From Corylus avellana (taxonomy: Eukaryota; Streptophyta; Magnoliopsida; Fagales; Betulaceae): a stretch of DNA of 64,000 nucleotides. This document shows, piece by piece, positions 24,640 through 34,397 of this stretch. The notes under the pieces were generated by a model, which saw nothing but the letters and a program-made list of their open reading frames with translations, made no database searches and was not told the DNA's origin. Each line of letters begins with the position of its first letter. Position 1 is the stretch's first letter. The translations under genes were made by a program, and so were the position numbers. Location: NCBI RefSeq assembly GCF_901000735.1, contig NC_081542.1, positions 9,858,216 through 9,922,215 on the forward strand, given 5' to 3'.

Positions 24640-24979
24640 GCATGAGAATGAAATTAATCATTTGGGTGTGATTCACTCTCAATATAAAAGGGGATTGATT
24701 TATCATCCTCTTGTGGGAGCCTACACTCTCTGGTCATCTTCAGTCATTGGGGAAAAGACTCTAAGACTCTAGATGTCTCAATATTCCTGTGAAGTTGTAT
24801 AGCATGAGAGGAAGGAAGGAAAATTTCAAGAATCCCATGGTGCCAGATCCCCTACATGTATGCCTGTGACTTGTTCTTGCTATTTCAATTTTGTATGATC
24901 TTTTCAAACTTTTTCTGAAGTTCAAATCCCTGGTATCTTTATTTTGTTCCACATGATCCTGACAAATGGTATTAGAGCC
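24640..24979 (+). mobile_element. LTR-retrotransposon 5' LTR end with primer-binding site
   Basis: TGGTATTAGAGCC at 24967-24979 resembles the initiator Met-tRNA primer-binding site. It follows an LTR-type CA end at 24963-24964 with a 2-nt spacer. A promoter-like 'caatataaaagggg' at about 24680 suits an LTR promoter. The LTR start is not resolved. Internal-region debris probably continues beyond 24980 up to the foldback element. Confidence 0.5.
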
Positions 24980-25211
24980 ATTTTTATTAAAAATATGGAG
25001 AAGATGAAAGTTTGTGAAACTTAATTCATACATGTTCTACAATTCGGCTATTATGTGTTATTGTTAGAATTCGATTTCAACAATCCTAAAGCTTGGAAAA
25101 AAAATCAGTTCTAGATTTTTAACATGTTCTTTAAAATGTTCAGATCATAACTCAGGTGTTGTTTCAAACAAAATAGTGTTGTTGTAAAAGTTACAATGGT
25201 GATTGTTTTAA

Positions 25212-25982
25212 GGGTTAAATACCTTATTCCCCACGTGATTTAACTTCTTTATTTTTTTTTTCTTATTGGGTTTACTTTTTATCACAAGAGGTACATCTGG
25301 TTTGCCTAAAGACGGAGATGATACATCCGTCTAAATTCCATCCAAAATTTGACAGAACGCCACGTCAGCACTAATAACAAATTGACATTTGTCTATATAA
25401 TTAATTAAAAAATAATAATTTTTTTAAAGTTAAAAACATTAAAAATTTATATTTAATTATTTTTTGTTTTTTTTTTAAAAAAAATGTTTGGGGGTGGTTA
25501 CGGCCACCCCCTTGGCCATTTGTGGGGTGGTCTGGCCATCCCCATCTGGCCGGTTTGGGGGTGGACCCCCAAACCCATTGAGCCACCCCCATATAGCCAA
25601 GGGGGAGGCTCAGCCACCCCAAAATGGCCGGGTTGGGGGTGGCCGAAACCACCTCTTTCCTCCCCCCCTCCTCTCCCAAATGGCTGGGTTGCCACCTTCG
25701 AACTTTTTTTTTTCTAAAAAAAAAAAATTAATTAAATATAATTTTTTAATGTATTCATTTTTTTTTAAAAAAAAAATTATTATTTTTTAATTAATTATGT
25801 GGACACATGTCAATTTGTTATTGGTACTGACGTGGCATTCCGTGAAATTTTGGACGGAATTTAGACGGAGGTACTATCTCCGTCTTTAGGTAAACCAGAG
25901 GTACCTCATGTGATAAAATGTAAACCCTAAGGAACAAAAAATAAAAAAGTTAAATCATAGAGGAGAATAAGTTATTTAACCC
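25212..25982. mobile_element. Mutator-type foldback element F1 with hairpin array
   Basis: Long terminal inverted repeats of about 230 bp start GGGTTAAATA. The 9-bp target duplication TTGTTTTAA is perfect (25203-25211 and 25983-25991). The centre (25488-25690) is a GC-rich run of small palindromes of the type GGGGTGGnnnnGGCCACCCC. Two sister elements lie at 31248 and 31994. It encodes no transposase. The proline/glycine-rich frames in both directions are by-products of the repeat. Confidence 0.88.
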
Positions 25983-25991
25983 TTGTTTTAA

Positions 25992-27455
25992 TCCAATTTT
26001 TTAACGTGCTTTAAGAGTAAAATTGTTTGGATACATGTAAAAATTGTGGTTAACGTGTTGAAAAAATAGGTTCGAGGTTTCAGAATGTTTCTTATCTCAT
26101 TTCCAACATAGCTACAATCTTGAATTTTGTATTAAAGATTTATTGTTTCTTGTAAATTTTGTTTTAATGCATAGCCAAAGAAAAGTTGTTTCTTTGATTA
26201 TTATATATGTTATAAAGTGGTTATAGTATATATTAATCAAAAGAGATTAATTTTACAAATACTTCTTATGTTTTTTTGTAGCCCTTGAAAATTGGTTTCA
26301 AATTGATGGCCTAAAACACATGATTTTATAATATTGCTTTATATTATTGTTTTGCATGCTTTAAAATTCTTTTGTTGATGCTCAATTGATTTAAAAATGT
26401 TTTGATCATTGAAAGATGGTATAGACTTTTATGGGTAGCATGTATGATGATTGGACTATCATACTCAGTTATTTAAAAGATGTAATCATTGTCATATAAT
26501 TAATAATTATATGAGTTAGTTGTATGATGTTAGACTGTCATACTGATTCAAAAGGATGTTCTAATCATTGATATATAATTAAGAATTATATGGGTTTCAT
26601 GTATGATATTGGTTGGAGCATCACACATAGTGGTAGTATGTATGATTATGGACCATAGAACCACATTAAGGTTAGCCATGGGTATAACTCATGACTAAGT
26701 TAATTGCAATTATCCGCTATTCGCAACTATTTGCTATCCGCATATATGTGGATGGCGGTTTTAGGGCCCTTTATATATAATATATATTGAATAAATTATG
26801 TAGGATCCTCTGACTTGGGATGTTTTGTCTCTTTATGAATGTTGTATGATCCTATGTACTTGGCATGTTTTTTCAACCACTTGAGCTATTGAAAATGCCT
26901 TTTTGGTTTTTTTAATTGTAGAGATTAGAAACCATAGAATGGATGAGACTCGACGAAGAGGTTCTTATGGACCTTTTTAGGGAATATAAGTTTGCATCAC
27001 AGTTAGGTTGCATGACCAAAAAAGAGAATAAAAAAGAAAGAGGAAGTGAGTTGTTAGTTTTTAGTGTCCACTCGATTAATTGCTCCATCAAGATACATTT
27101 TTCACTTCATATATAACTTAATGTTGTTAATAAATTCAAGGGAAGGGGTCGGGAGATGCCTCTCCTCACTTCTCAAAAATTCATTTATTCTCCGTATAAA
27201 TTATTTTTTTTGTTGTTGTGTTGGTTGCCCACCCTCAGCCAATCATTAACGGGCATTGACTTTGCACTGAAGGTTCTTTCAGGAGGAGATTAGGTTAGAT
27301 GAAGGTAGAAGAAGGAAGATGGGAAGACGTATGACTCTTTTTATTTTTGGAAAAATGCATAGTTTAGATAAAACAAAAACATACCATTTAAATTTTTGGC
27401 GCTTAAGCTATTTCCAGTTGACTATTCTTATATAGTTGCACCGCTTAAAAAACAT
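25992..27455. other. AT-rich intergenic DNA with degenerate tandem repeats
   Basis: Probably the remaining internal region of the element whose LTR ends at 24964. About 26440-26640 has three diverged units of roughly 80 bp, each starting 'gtatgat' and containing 'atcattg.atataattaa.aattatat'. No coding region is recognised. Confidence 0.4.
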
Positions 27456-27471
27456 GACATCTTTTAAAGTT

Positions 27472-28201
27472 TTTTTTTTTTTTTTTTTAATCAAATTAGA
27501 AAAGGGTTACAAGATTAAAACATCGAAAAAAGGGTGGGTTCCCCTACATTAGACCCAAAATGAACAATACGGTGCAGCAAACAATACAAGAAAACAGTAG
27601 GAAATGGGTCATAAAATGACCCGGTCCTCTCAATAAGGGCCGCACAAAGCGGTTTAAACTCCGAGATGGAATAAACGGACAGGGGGTTCAACCCTACCCG
27701 AACACCTGCAAGGTAAAGGCAACCACCAAACGGATGTTGCAGAAGAAAAAGCACTGTAAAGACATCTGGATCCAACAAGGAAATAACACACCAAATTTCA
27801 ATACAAGAAATCAAGTAATAAAAACACACAAAGCAATAAAAGCAACAAAATAACCCAAGAAACAGCAGCATCGGAGGAGGGTGTGACAGAGGAGGGCGGA
27901 TCAGAGGGGCTGACCATCGGAGGAGAGTAGATCGAACTTAAAAAAAATCAGATTTGCAAACCTTGATAGATCCGGCAACTAACACAGAGGAGGAGGCGGA
28001 GAGAAAACCGGCATGGAGGAGAAACCACAACATAGAAGATGAAGTTTCAGGCGCGATAGGTCGCACAAGGCAACGGATAAGACCTCGTGAGAGGCATCAA
28101 CAAAAGGGAAAAACTTTATAAAAGAGAAGGAGGAGAGTAGGGAAGAGATGAGAGGGAAGAGGAGGAAAAAGATGAGATTCTCTTCCCTCCTCTTTGCAGG
28201 C
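27472..28201 (-). mobile_element. Non-autonomous retroposon family R, copy 2
   Basis: A perfect 16-bp target duplication GACATCTTTTAAAGTT (27456-27471 and 28202-28217) flanks a 730-bp insert. On the minus strand it begins with a GA/CT-rich 5' end and finishes in a poly-A tail (T-run at 27471-27489). Near the tail it carries GGGTCATTTTATGACCC (about 27606-27622), the counterpart of the hairpin in copies 1 and 5. The frames inside it are not conserved between copies. Confidence 0.85.
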
Positions 28202-28257
28202 GACATCTTTTAAAGTTAGTTGAGAGACCAATTGACTTTATTTTATTTTTTTACTAA

Positions 28258-29551
28258 GGCTCCGTTTACTTCGACGTAAAATGGTTTCCTTCGTAAAATA
28301 TTTTCAGGAAATTCATTTTCCCTGAAAATATTTTCCGTCGAAAACATTTTACGGCGTTTACCTTGCATACGGAAAATAATTTTTTTTAATATCTTTTTTT
28401 TTATATATATATTTTTTCCAATAAGGTCCCCACTAGGACTTGCACGAGACTTGACGGGGACCCGCCCAGGACCTGCCCGAGACTTGACCGGGACAAGCTC
28501 GGGACCTGACCAGGACCCTTCCGGGACTTGACCGGGACGCGCCCGGGACCTGCTAGGGACTTGACCGGGACCCGCCCGGGACCCTGGAGGGACCTACCTG
28601 GGACCTAACCGGGACTCGCCTGGGACCCTCCCAGGATTTGATCAGGACCTGCTCGGGACCTAACCGAGACCTGCTTGAGACTTGCTCGGGACCCCGGCGG
28701 GACCTGCTCGGGACTTGCCCGGGACCTGACCGAGACTTGACCGGGACTTGCCCGGGACCCGCCCAAGACTTGACCGGGACCTGACCGGGACTTGCTCGGT
28801 CCCGGTTAGGTCCTGGGCAGGTACGGTCAAGTCCCGGGCGGGTCCCGGTCAAGTCTCGAGCAGGTCCCGGTCAAGTCTCGGGCGGGTATCGAGCAAGTCC
28901 CAGTCAGGTCTCGGGCAAGTCCTGGGCAAGTCTCGGACGGGTCTCGGTCAGGTCCCGAGCAGGTCCCGGTCAAGTCTCCGGCAGGTCCCGGGCGAGTCTC
29001 GGTCAAGTCCCGAGCAGGTCCCGGTCAAGTCCCGGGCGCGTCCCGGTTACGTCCCAAGCGGTTCCCGGGCAAGTCCCGGGCGCGTCCCGGTCAAGTCTCT
29101 AGCGGGTCCCGGTCAAGTCCCAGGCAGGTCTCGGGCGGGTCCCGGTCAGGTCCCGGGCAAGGCCCGGTTAGGTCCCGGGCAGGTCCCTCTGGGGTCCCGA
29201 GCAGGTCCCTTTGGGGTCCTGGGCAAGTCCCGGGCGGGTCCCGGTCAAGTATAGGGCGATTCCCGGTCAAGTCCCGGTCAGGTCCCGGGTGGGTCCCGGG
29301 TAGGACCCGATCAAGTCTCGACGAGGTTTTAGGCGGGTCTTGGCAAGATCTATCAATTTAAGAATGAGATGCTTATAGTCGAAAAATGGTTTACGGTTTT
29401 CAAAACCGTAAACCATTTTCCTAAAATTAAAGAAGAATTTTTGGTCAAAAGGAAAATATTTTCCGTTGACCACTATTTTACGTCGAAATAAACACCGTAA
29501 AATACGGAAATCATTTTCTGAAAATCATTTTACGTCGAAGTAAACGGAGCC
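28258..29551. mobile_element. PIF/Harbinger-like element filled with a GC-rich inverted array
   Basis: Terminal inverted repeats begin GGCTCCGTTTACTTCGACGT and are exact for more than 20 bp. The trinucleotide TAA flanks both ends (28255-28257 and 29552-29554), the usual PIF/Harbinger target duplication. Further inverted blocks 'gaaaatattttccg' lie inside. Between about 28430 and 29340 the element is an array of roughly 10-11-bp units (GGGACCTGCC, GGGACTTGACC). Near 28797 the array flips to the reverse complement (GGTCAAGTCCC). Composition differs sharply from the AT-rich surroundings. There is no transposase. Long repetitive frames on both strands are artefacts of the array. Confidence 0.85.
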
Positions 29552-29554
29552 TAA

Positions 29555-30287
29555 AACCAACGTACTTATCACCTTAAAAGTTTGAAATAAGTTAATGTAA
29601 CTATTGATTAACGGCGCCAAATTTGAATAATTAAACCGTTTTTTATTTTTTTTTCAAAGCGCACAGGCTTTAAACCTAAGGATTAAGTATATACAATGTA
29701 ACAATGCTACACACTCCAAGTTTTCTACACTCATTTTCATTTTTTTAGGTGGCTTTTAAAATTATCATTGAATTAAACTTCAATAAAAATCAATCCAAAT
29801 CTAATGATGGTTTTAAATGCCACCTAAATGAGTGAAAAATTGGTATGCAGAAATAGAAGTGTGTGTAATGTTACTCATATTTAAAACACTAGTGTCGTAG
29901 AGCGATTTGCGAAACAATAGTAGCGTAACACGAGTTCTGAGTGGATTTGTGATTAATGTATTTCTTCTTGACAATCAAATTTGTCAAAAAAAAAAAAAAT
30001 TTAAGTATGTAATTGGGGAAGAGAAATAATGCTGGGGAAGAGAAATAATGCTAGGGAAGAGACCAAAATAAAATGAGAGAAAGTATTATTGAGGGAAGAG
30101 AAATGCTAGAGATCAATAAATTACCCATATTTGGCCCATATTCGTTTACAAATTCAATAGATCAACCATTAGATCTGTTTTGATTTGTAAGATGAGATGG
30201 ACCAAATATAAAAATATATATATATATATATATATTGACTCCTAACATTTCTCTTGAGGAAATGAGTACAGATGAGCTGAACCTTGG
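29555..30287. other. AT-rich intergenic spacer
   Basis: Contains a short direct repeat 'ggggaagagaaataatgct' (about 30015-30050) and a TA microsatellite (30214-30234). No gene is supported. Confidence 0.45.
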
Positions 30288-30528
30288 TGTGACGTCCCAC
30301 ATCGCCTGGATATGGAGATAGGGATGTACTTATTTGTATATTTACACCCTTAATGACAACAACGCATTTTAAAGCCGTGATGATCATGATTCCATCAGAA
30401 CTCCACAAAACTCCACAGTTAAGCGTGCTTCTGCGAGAGTAGTACCAAGATGGGTGACGTCCTGGGAAGTCTGGTTCGGAGGAGCCAAAAGTAGACAATA
30501 TTGTGTGTCATTATGGTGGGGTGTTACA
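30288..30528 (+). mobile_element. Cassandra TRIM solo LTR with 5S rRNA-derived region
   Basis: Starts TGTGACGTCCCACATCGCC and ends GGTGTTACA, matching the Cassandra LTR as I know it. The middle (about 30373-30475) is 5S rRNA-like. It includes 'agttaagcgtgcttctgcga' (box A region) and 'gatgggtgacgtcctgggaa' (box C region). One change from ordinary 5S is a duplicated 'aactccacaa' around 30399-30418. Flanking 5-mers cttgg (30283-30287) and ctcgg (30529-30533) differ by one base and could be the target duplication. No second LTR or internal domain was found, so I call it a solo LTR. It is not a 5S gene. Confidence 0.85.
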
Positions 30529-30779
30529 CTCGGACCCGACAAAAATAATGTAAGTTTTTGAATCTAAGAGTTAGGATTTATATTCACCTAATATCTATCT
30601 TGGGGAAGAAAGTTGATCTTTTGTTTTCTTATCAAGCAAACAAGACAAGTGAAAAAGCTACCCATGGCATTGAACCAAGGAAGCACAATGTGCTATGCTC
30701 CTGAATTTTCACCGTAGGCAGGCTAAGATTCATTACCTATTCTTTGCCTCTTCACAATAAAAAAGTACATAATTTTTAT

Positions 30780-30932
30780 TTTTTTATCGAACAAGTATCT
30801 TTGTTTTTTTGGTTTTAAAAGCTTATTAACTGATAAAAACGCTTTTAAAGCTAGTACAACCAGTATCTTTGTTTTTTTGGTTTTAAAAAGCTTCTTAATT
30901 GATAAAAACGCTTTTAAAGCTAGTACAACCAA
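30780..30932. repeat. Tandem 75-bp duplication
   Basis: The unit 'agtatctttg...ttttaaaa.gcttattaa.tgataaaaacgcttttaaagctagtacaacca' occurs twice, at about 30794-30861 and 30863-30930, with few differences. Its function is unknown. Confidence 0.75.
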
Positions 30933-31247
30933 GCAGGCCTAAATGGAATACAAAACAGACAATAATAAGTACTCTTGAAAACAATTGTACTAACCAGACT
31001 CAAAACCAAGGAAAACGAAAGAAAAGAGATAATTAATCTTGAAAAAACACAAACACGCACAATCCCTTGATGCTGCCTATGCAATTTGAAAAGGACAGAA
31101 ATTTCTTTCAAATTAGTTTGGAGAAAATTTCATTCAACTTATTTTAATAAGTGACGAGTGTCATTGAACATATTTGAATTTCTCAAAAATCAATGTTTAA
31201 GTTCTTATGTTAGTAGAATAACAATAAATGACTATTAAAAATATTAA

Positions 31248-31515
31248 GGGTTAAATACCTTTTTACCCTCCTATGGTTTAACAAATTTAGTTTTTACCCC
31301 ATAGGATTTAGTTTTTATCACAGGAAGTACCTCGGGTTTACATAAAAATAAAAACGCAGATGGTACCTCCGTCTAAATTTTGTCTGAAATTTGACGGAAA
31401 GGTACGTTAGTACCATTAAAAAATCGACGTGCTTTTTGCAAGTGGCCCCTGGGGGTGGTTCGGCCACCCCCAAACCGTCAAGGGGTGGCTCCAACCACCC
31501 CTATGAGGGTGGCCA

Positions 31516-31546
<31 letters not shown>

Positions 31547-31777
31547 CTAATTTTCTAATTTAAAATTTTTTTATTGTGCATTTTCAATTAATATATGGAC
31601 ACATGTCAATTTTTAATGGTGCTAATGAGGCTTTTTGTCAAATTTTGGGCAGAATTTAGACAGAGGTACCATCTCCCTTTTTATGTAAACCCGATGTACC
31701 TCTTGTGATAAAAACTAAACCCTAGGGGGCAAAAAATAAAGTTGTTAAACCACATGGGACAAAAAGGTATTTGACCA
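31248..31777. mobile_element. Mutator-type foldback element F2
   Basis: Ends GGGTTAAATACC and GGTATTTGACCAG. Flanks are aaatattaa (31239-31247) and gaatattaa (31778-31786), 8 of 9 identical. The arms share 'tttttatcacaggaagtacc' type sequence with F1 and F3. The centre has the 'gggggtggttcggccaccccc' type of hairpin (two or three units) and a long T-run at 31519-31546. No coding capacity. Confidence 0.8.
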
Positions 31778-31993
31778 GAATATTAAAGAAAACATGTGAG
31801 AGATGACACTTGGCACTTATTAAAGTAGGTTGGAGAAAATTTCTATCCATTTGAAAATGCAATAGTCATTCCCAATAGGACATAATTTTTCTCCAAACTG
31901 GCTTGGAAGAAATTTCCTCCAACCTAGTCTAATAAGTGCCAAGTGTCATCCCTCACATGTTTTCTTTAATATTTTAACAGTCATTTATTATTA

Positions 31994-32755
31994 GGGTTAA
32001 ATACCTAATACCCCATGGGGTTTGGCAACTTTATTTTTACCCCCCTGAGGTTTTATTTTTATCACAGGAGGTCCTTGTAGTTTTGATAAATGACCAAGTT
32101 AGTCTATCCATTAGTTGACCTAACGGAATTCCACGTGGACCAATCAAATGTTGACACATGGCACCCACTTAATTTTTTTAAATAAAAAAAATGTATTTTT
32201 TTTAAATAAAAAAAAGGAAAAAAAATTAAGGGTGGCTCTACCACCCCCTTTACACATTGGGGTAAGGCCGCCACCCCTGATCCCAATGGATGGGGGTGGC
32301 TCACCACCCCCTGCTGAGCTCCAACTGGGTGGTCGAGCCACCCCTGGTGCTCAAGGAGGTGGTCGGGAACCACCCCAATGGTCAGGTTTTGGCCACCCTA
32401 AGCCCATGGGGTGGTCGAGCCACCCTGGGCACTAATCGGGTGGTTTCTCACACCCCTCATAATTCCAAGGTGGCCGAAGCCACCCCAAATGGCCAAGGAG
32501 CCACCCTAATTTTTTTTTTTTTTTTTAAATAAAAAAAATATACATTTTTTTTTTAATTTTTAAAAAATTAAGTAGGTGCCACGTGTCAACATCTGATTGG
32601 TCCACGTGGACTTCTATAGGTCAACTAATGGTCAACTAATGGATGGACTAATTTGGTCATTTATCAAAACCACAGGGACCTCCTGTGATAAAAATGAAAC
32701 CCTAGGGGGTAAAAATAAAGTTGCCAAACCCCATGGGGTATTAGGTATTTAACCC
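31994..32755. mobile_element. Mutator-type foldback element F3
   Basis: A perfect 9-bp target duplication TTATTATTA (31985-31993 and 32756-32764). Terminal inverted repeats of about 230 bp start GGGTTAAATACCTAATACCC. The central array (32228-32508) has about eight units that pair a GGGTGG half with a CCACCC half a few bases apart. Of the three copies it has the longest hairpin array. No transposase. Confidence 0.88.
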
Positions 32756-32903
32756 TTATTATTATTCCACTAATCTAGAAATCTAAACATTAATTTTTGA
32801 GAAACCCAAAATATATTGAATGACACTTGTTACTTATTAGAGTAGATTGAAGGAAATTTGTGTCATTCTCAATAACTGCTAATCGACCACTCTCACTCAT
32901 TTA

Positions 32904-33448
32904 TTACCCTCTTTTTGGCTTGATCTCAATCGCTTGAACAATTAGGCCAGCCTTCCAGTGACTACCATTCATCTCCACAACACTCATTTCCACTTCTCCA
33001 TCTCCTCCTCCATTGTAGAACTCACCCAACTTTATCTCCCACCATCCATCTCCTCTCTCATTAGGAAAATGACCATCCTTGTTTTCTCTAAGCTGAGGCG
33101 GTTGAAACCCCATAATGCAGTTGCAGTTAAAAAGCCCAACTCCAACTCGTCGCGGTACAATCCGGTCACGAAGCCGGTTAAAGATTGAGCCCAACTCGCG
33201 GTGGTGCAGCCTGGTCACGCAGCCTTTGTGCTATTTTCTTATCAAAATAGACACTTCGCTTATGCCCTGAACTTCCAACAACTCTAACCTTAACCTCAAT
33301 AGGTTGGTTTTCAAATTATCCACATGGCCCTATTAACTTGAACACAAGGTATGCTGCATACTGTATGGCTGGAGAGCGCATACAAGTATTTATCTTCCCA
33401 AGGATATCCAAACAAGACAGAGTGATAAGCTCCGCCACTTCCGGGATT
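32904..33448 (-). pseudogene. F-box/PP2-B pseudogene, third exon only
   Basis: On the minus strand an acceptor-like 'tttttgcat...aacag' leads to the family start IPEVAELI, then KINTC and NQPIEV. The final block MSVVEMNGSHWKAGLIVQAI ends with a stop at 32904. Compared with the intact genes at 40089-56127 it has a stop (near 33320) and frame breaks in the middle. Exons 1 and 2 are not found upstream. It shares the C-terminal PP2 lectin region only and is non-functional. Confidence 0.85.
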
Positions 33449-33479
33449 CTGTTTTTGCATGTAAATGAAATTAGAGAAC

Positions 33480-34390
33480 CCTAAAATCCAATTACTTTAT
33501 ATAACATTTTGATTTATTAAATGAACATCGGACATATAAGTATTGTTTACATGTAAATATACATGTAAAGTCCATCAGTTTCATTGAATATGAGTCACAT
33601 AACTTAGGTGTGAGCAATGAGATTATCACATAGAATATATCTAAGTCATAAACCTTGTATCTTATAAACTATTGTTCGTTAGGACATTTCATTTGATACG
33701 ACTATAACACACCAATTATGATGATTTATCTCAATCATGTGAAGTGGTGACTTCGAATTAGCATGTTGGTGCACATACAATGCACTGGATGGGTCAAGTG
33801 AGTTGTCGTTTTTTTTTTTTATAACATTATCATAAAAATAATGTGAAACTCACGGCTACTTATAGCGTTGACTCTCAATCCTAAGAGGGTCGCGAACTTA
33901 AATGTGAAGTGAATGTCAAAGTGATACATTAGGGGATATCATTTTCGGTGTGTTGGATAATCACATGTAGTATTTTGGAAACACCCCTCCTTAAGAAAGA
34001 ATCTAAATCCTTTAATTCAATAAAAATAATAAGAAATATTCCCTTAACACATATTTAATGGAACGAATTAGTCTTAATCTCAGGCCTAAATGCTTTAATA
34101 AACTTTGTGTACAAGGTGAAGTTAAGATTAAATACATGAATAATCAAGATCGACATTACATTGAGTACAAGTTAATTAAAGTGGCAATCATTTCCTCACT
34201 TTAATTCAACTATCATGAAGGAGTTAAAAGGCAAAATATAAGTATATTTATTGGGATTAATTGAATAATATATATATATTCAGTTCAAAAGTTAATAATT
34301 AAAGTAAAATTGCAACTGTTTAGCAAAATTAATTTAAATTAATCATAACGTCATAAACTTATCTAAATTAGTTTTTATTTTCCGTTTAGC
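33480..34390. repeat. Intergenic repeat related to the F-box cluster flanks
   Basis: The reverse complement of about 33640-33800 resembles 43690-43860, 48550-48720 and 50800-50950 (shared pieces 'aattcgaagtca.ca.tt.acatg' and 'gtgttat.gtc.tatcaaatgaaat'). It is therefore one more copy, inverted, of a dispersed repeat. The remainder is AT-rich with nothing recognisable. Confidence 0.5.
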
Positions 34391-34397
34391 TCACTCT

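Larger units (their letters stand above)
31090..32865. repeat. Palindromic MITE interrupted by two foldback elements
   Basis: When the inserts at 31248-31777 and 31994-32755 are removed, the rest (31090-31247, 31778-31993, 32756-32865) reads as one inverted repeat of about 470 bp centred near 31885. Examples: 'aatattaaagaaaacatgtg' at 31779 pairs with 'cacatgttttctttaatatt' ending near 31974, and 'aatttctcaaaaatcaatgt' at 31172 pairs with 'acattaatttttgagaaa' at 32787. The arms resemble the shorter MITEs at 37927 and 41936. Confidence 0.7.

Noticed and set aside
25401..25790. Four overlapping proline/glycine-rich frames of 65-100 codons
   Set aside because: They are read-throughs of the hairpin array of foldback element F1 on both strands. 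The sister elements do not keep the frames.
28553..29254. Long frames on both strands (99 and 168 codons) rich in repeated GPGQVPVKSR-like residues
   Set aside because: They arise from the 10-11-bp GC-rich array, which is open in several frames. No start context, conservation or gene structure supports a protein.
30373..30475. 5S rRNA gene
   Set aside because: The sequence is inside a Cassandra LTR with defined TG...CA ends and carries changes in the control region. It is a 5S-derived part of a retroelement.
30780..30932. CRISPR-like direct repeats
   Set aside because: There are only two units of about 70 bp with no unique spacers, in plant nuclear DNA. It is a simple tandem duplication.
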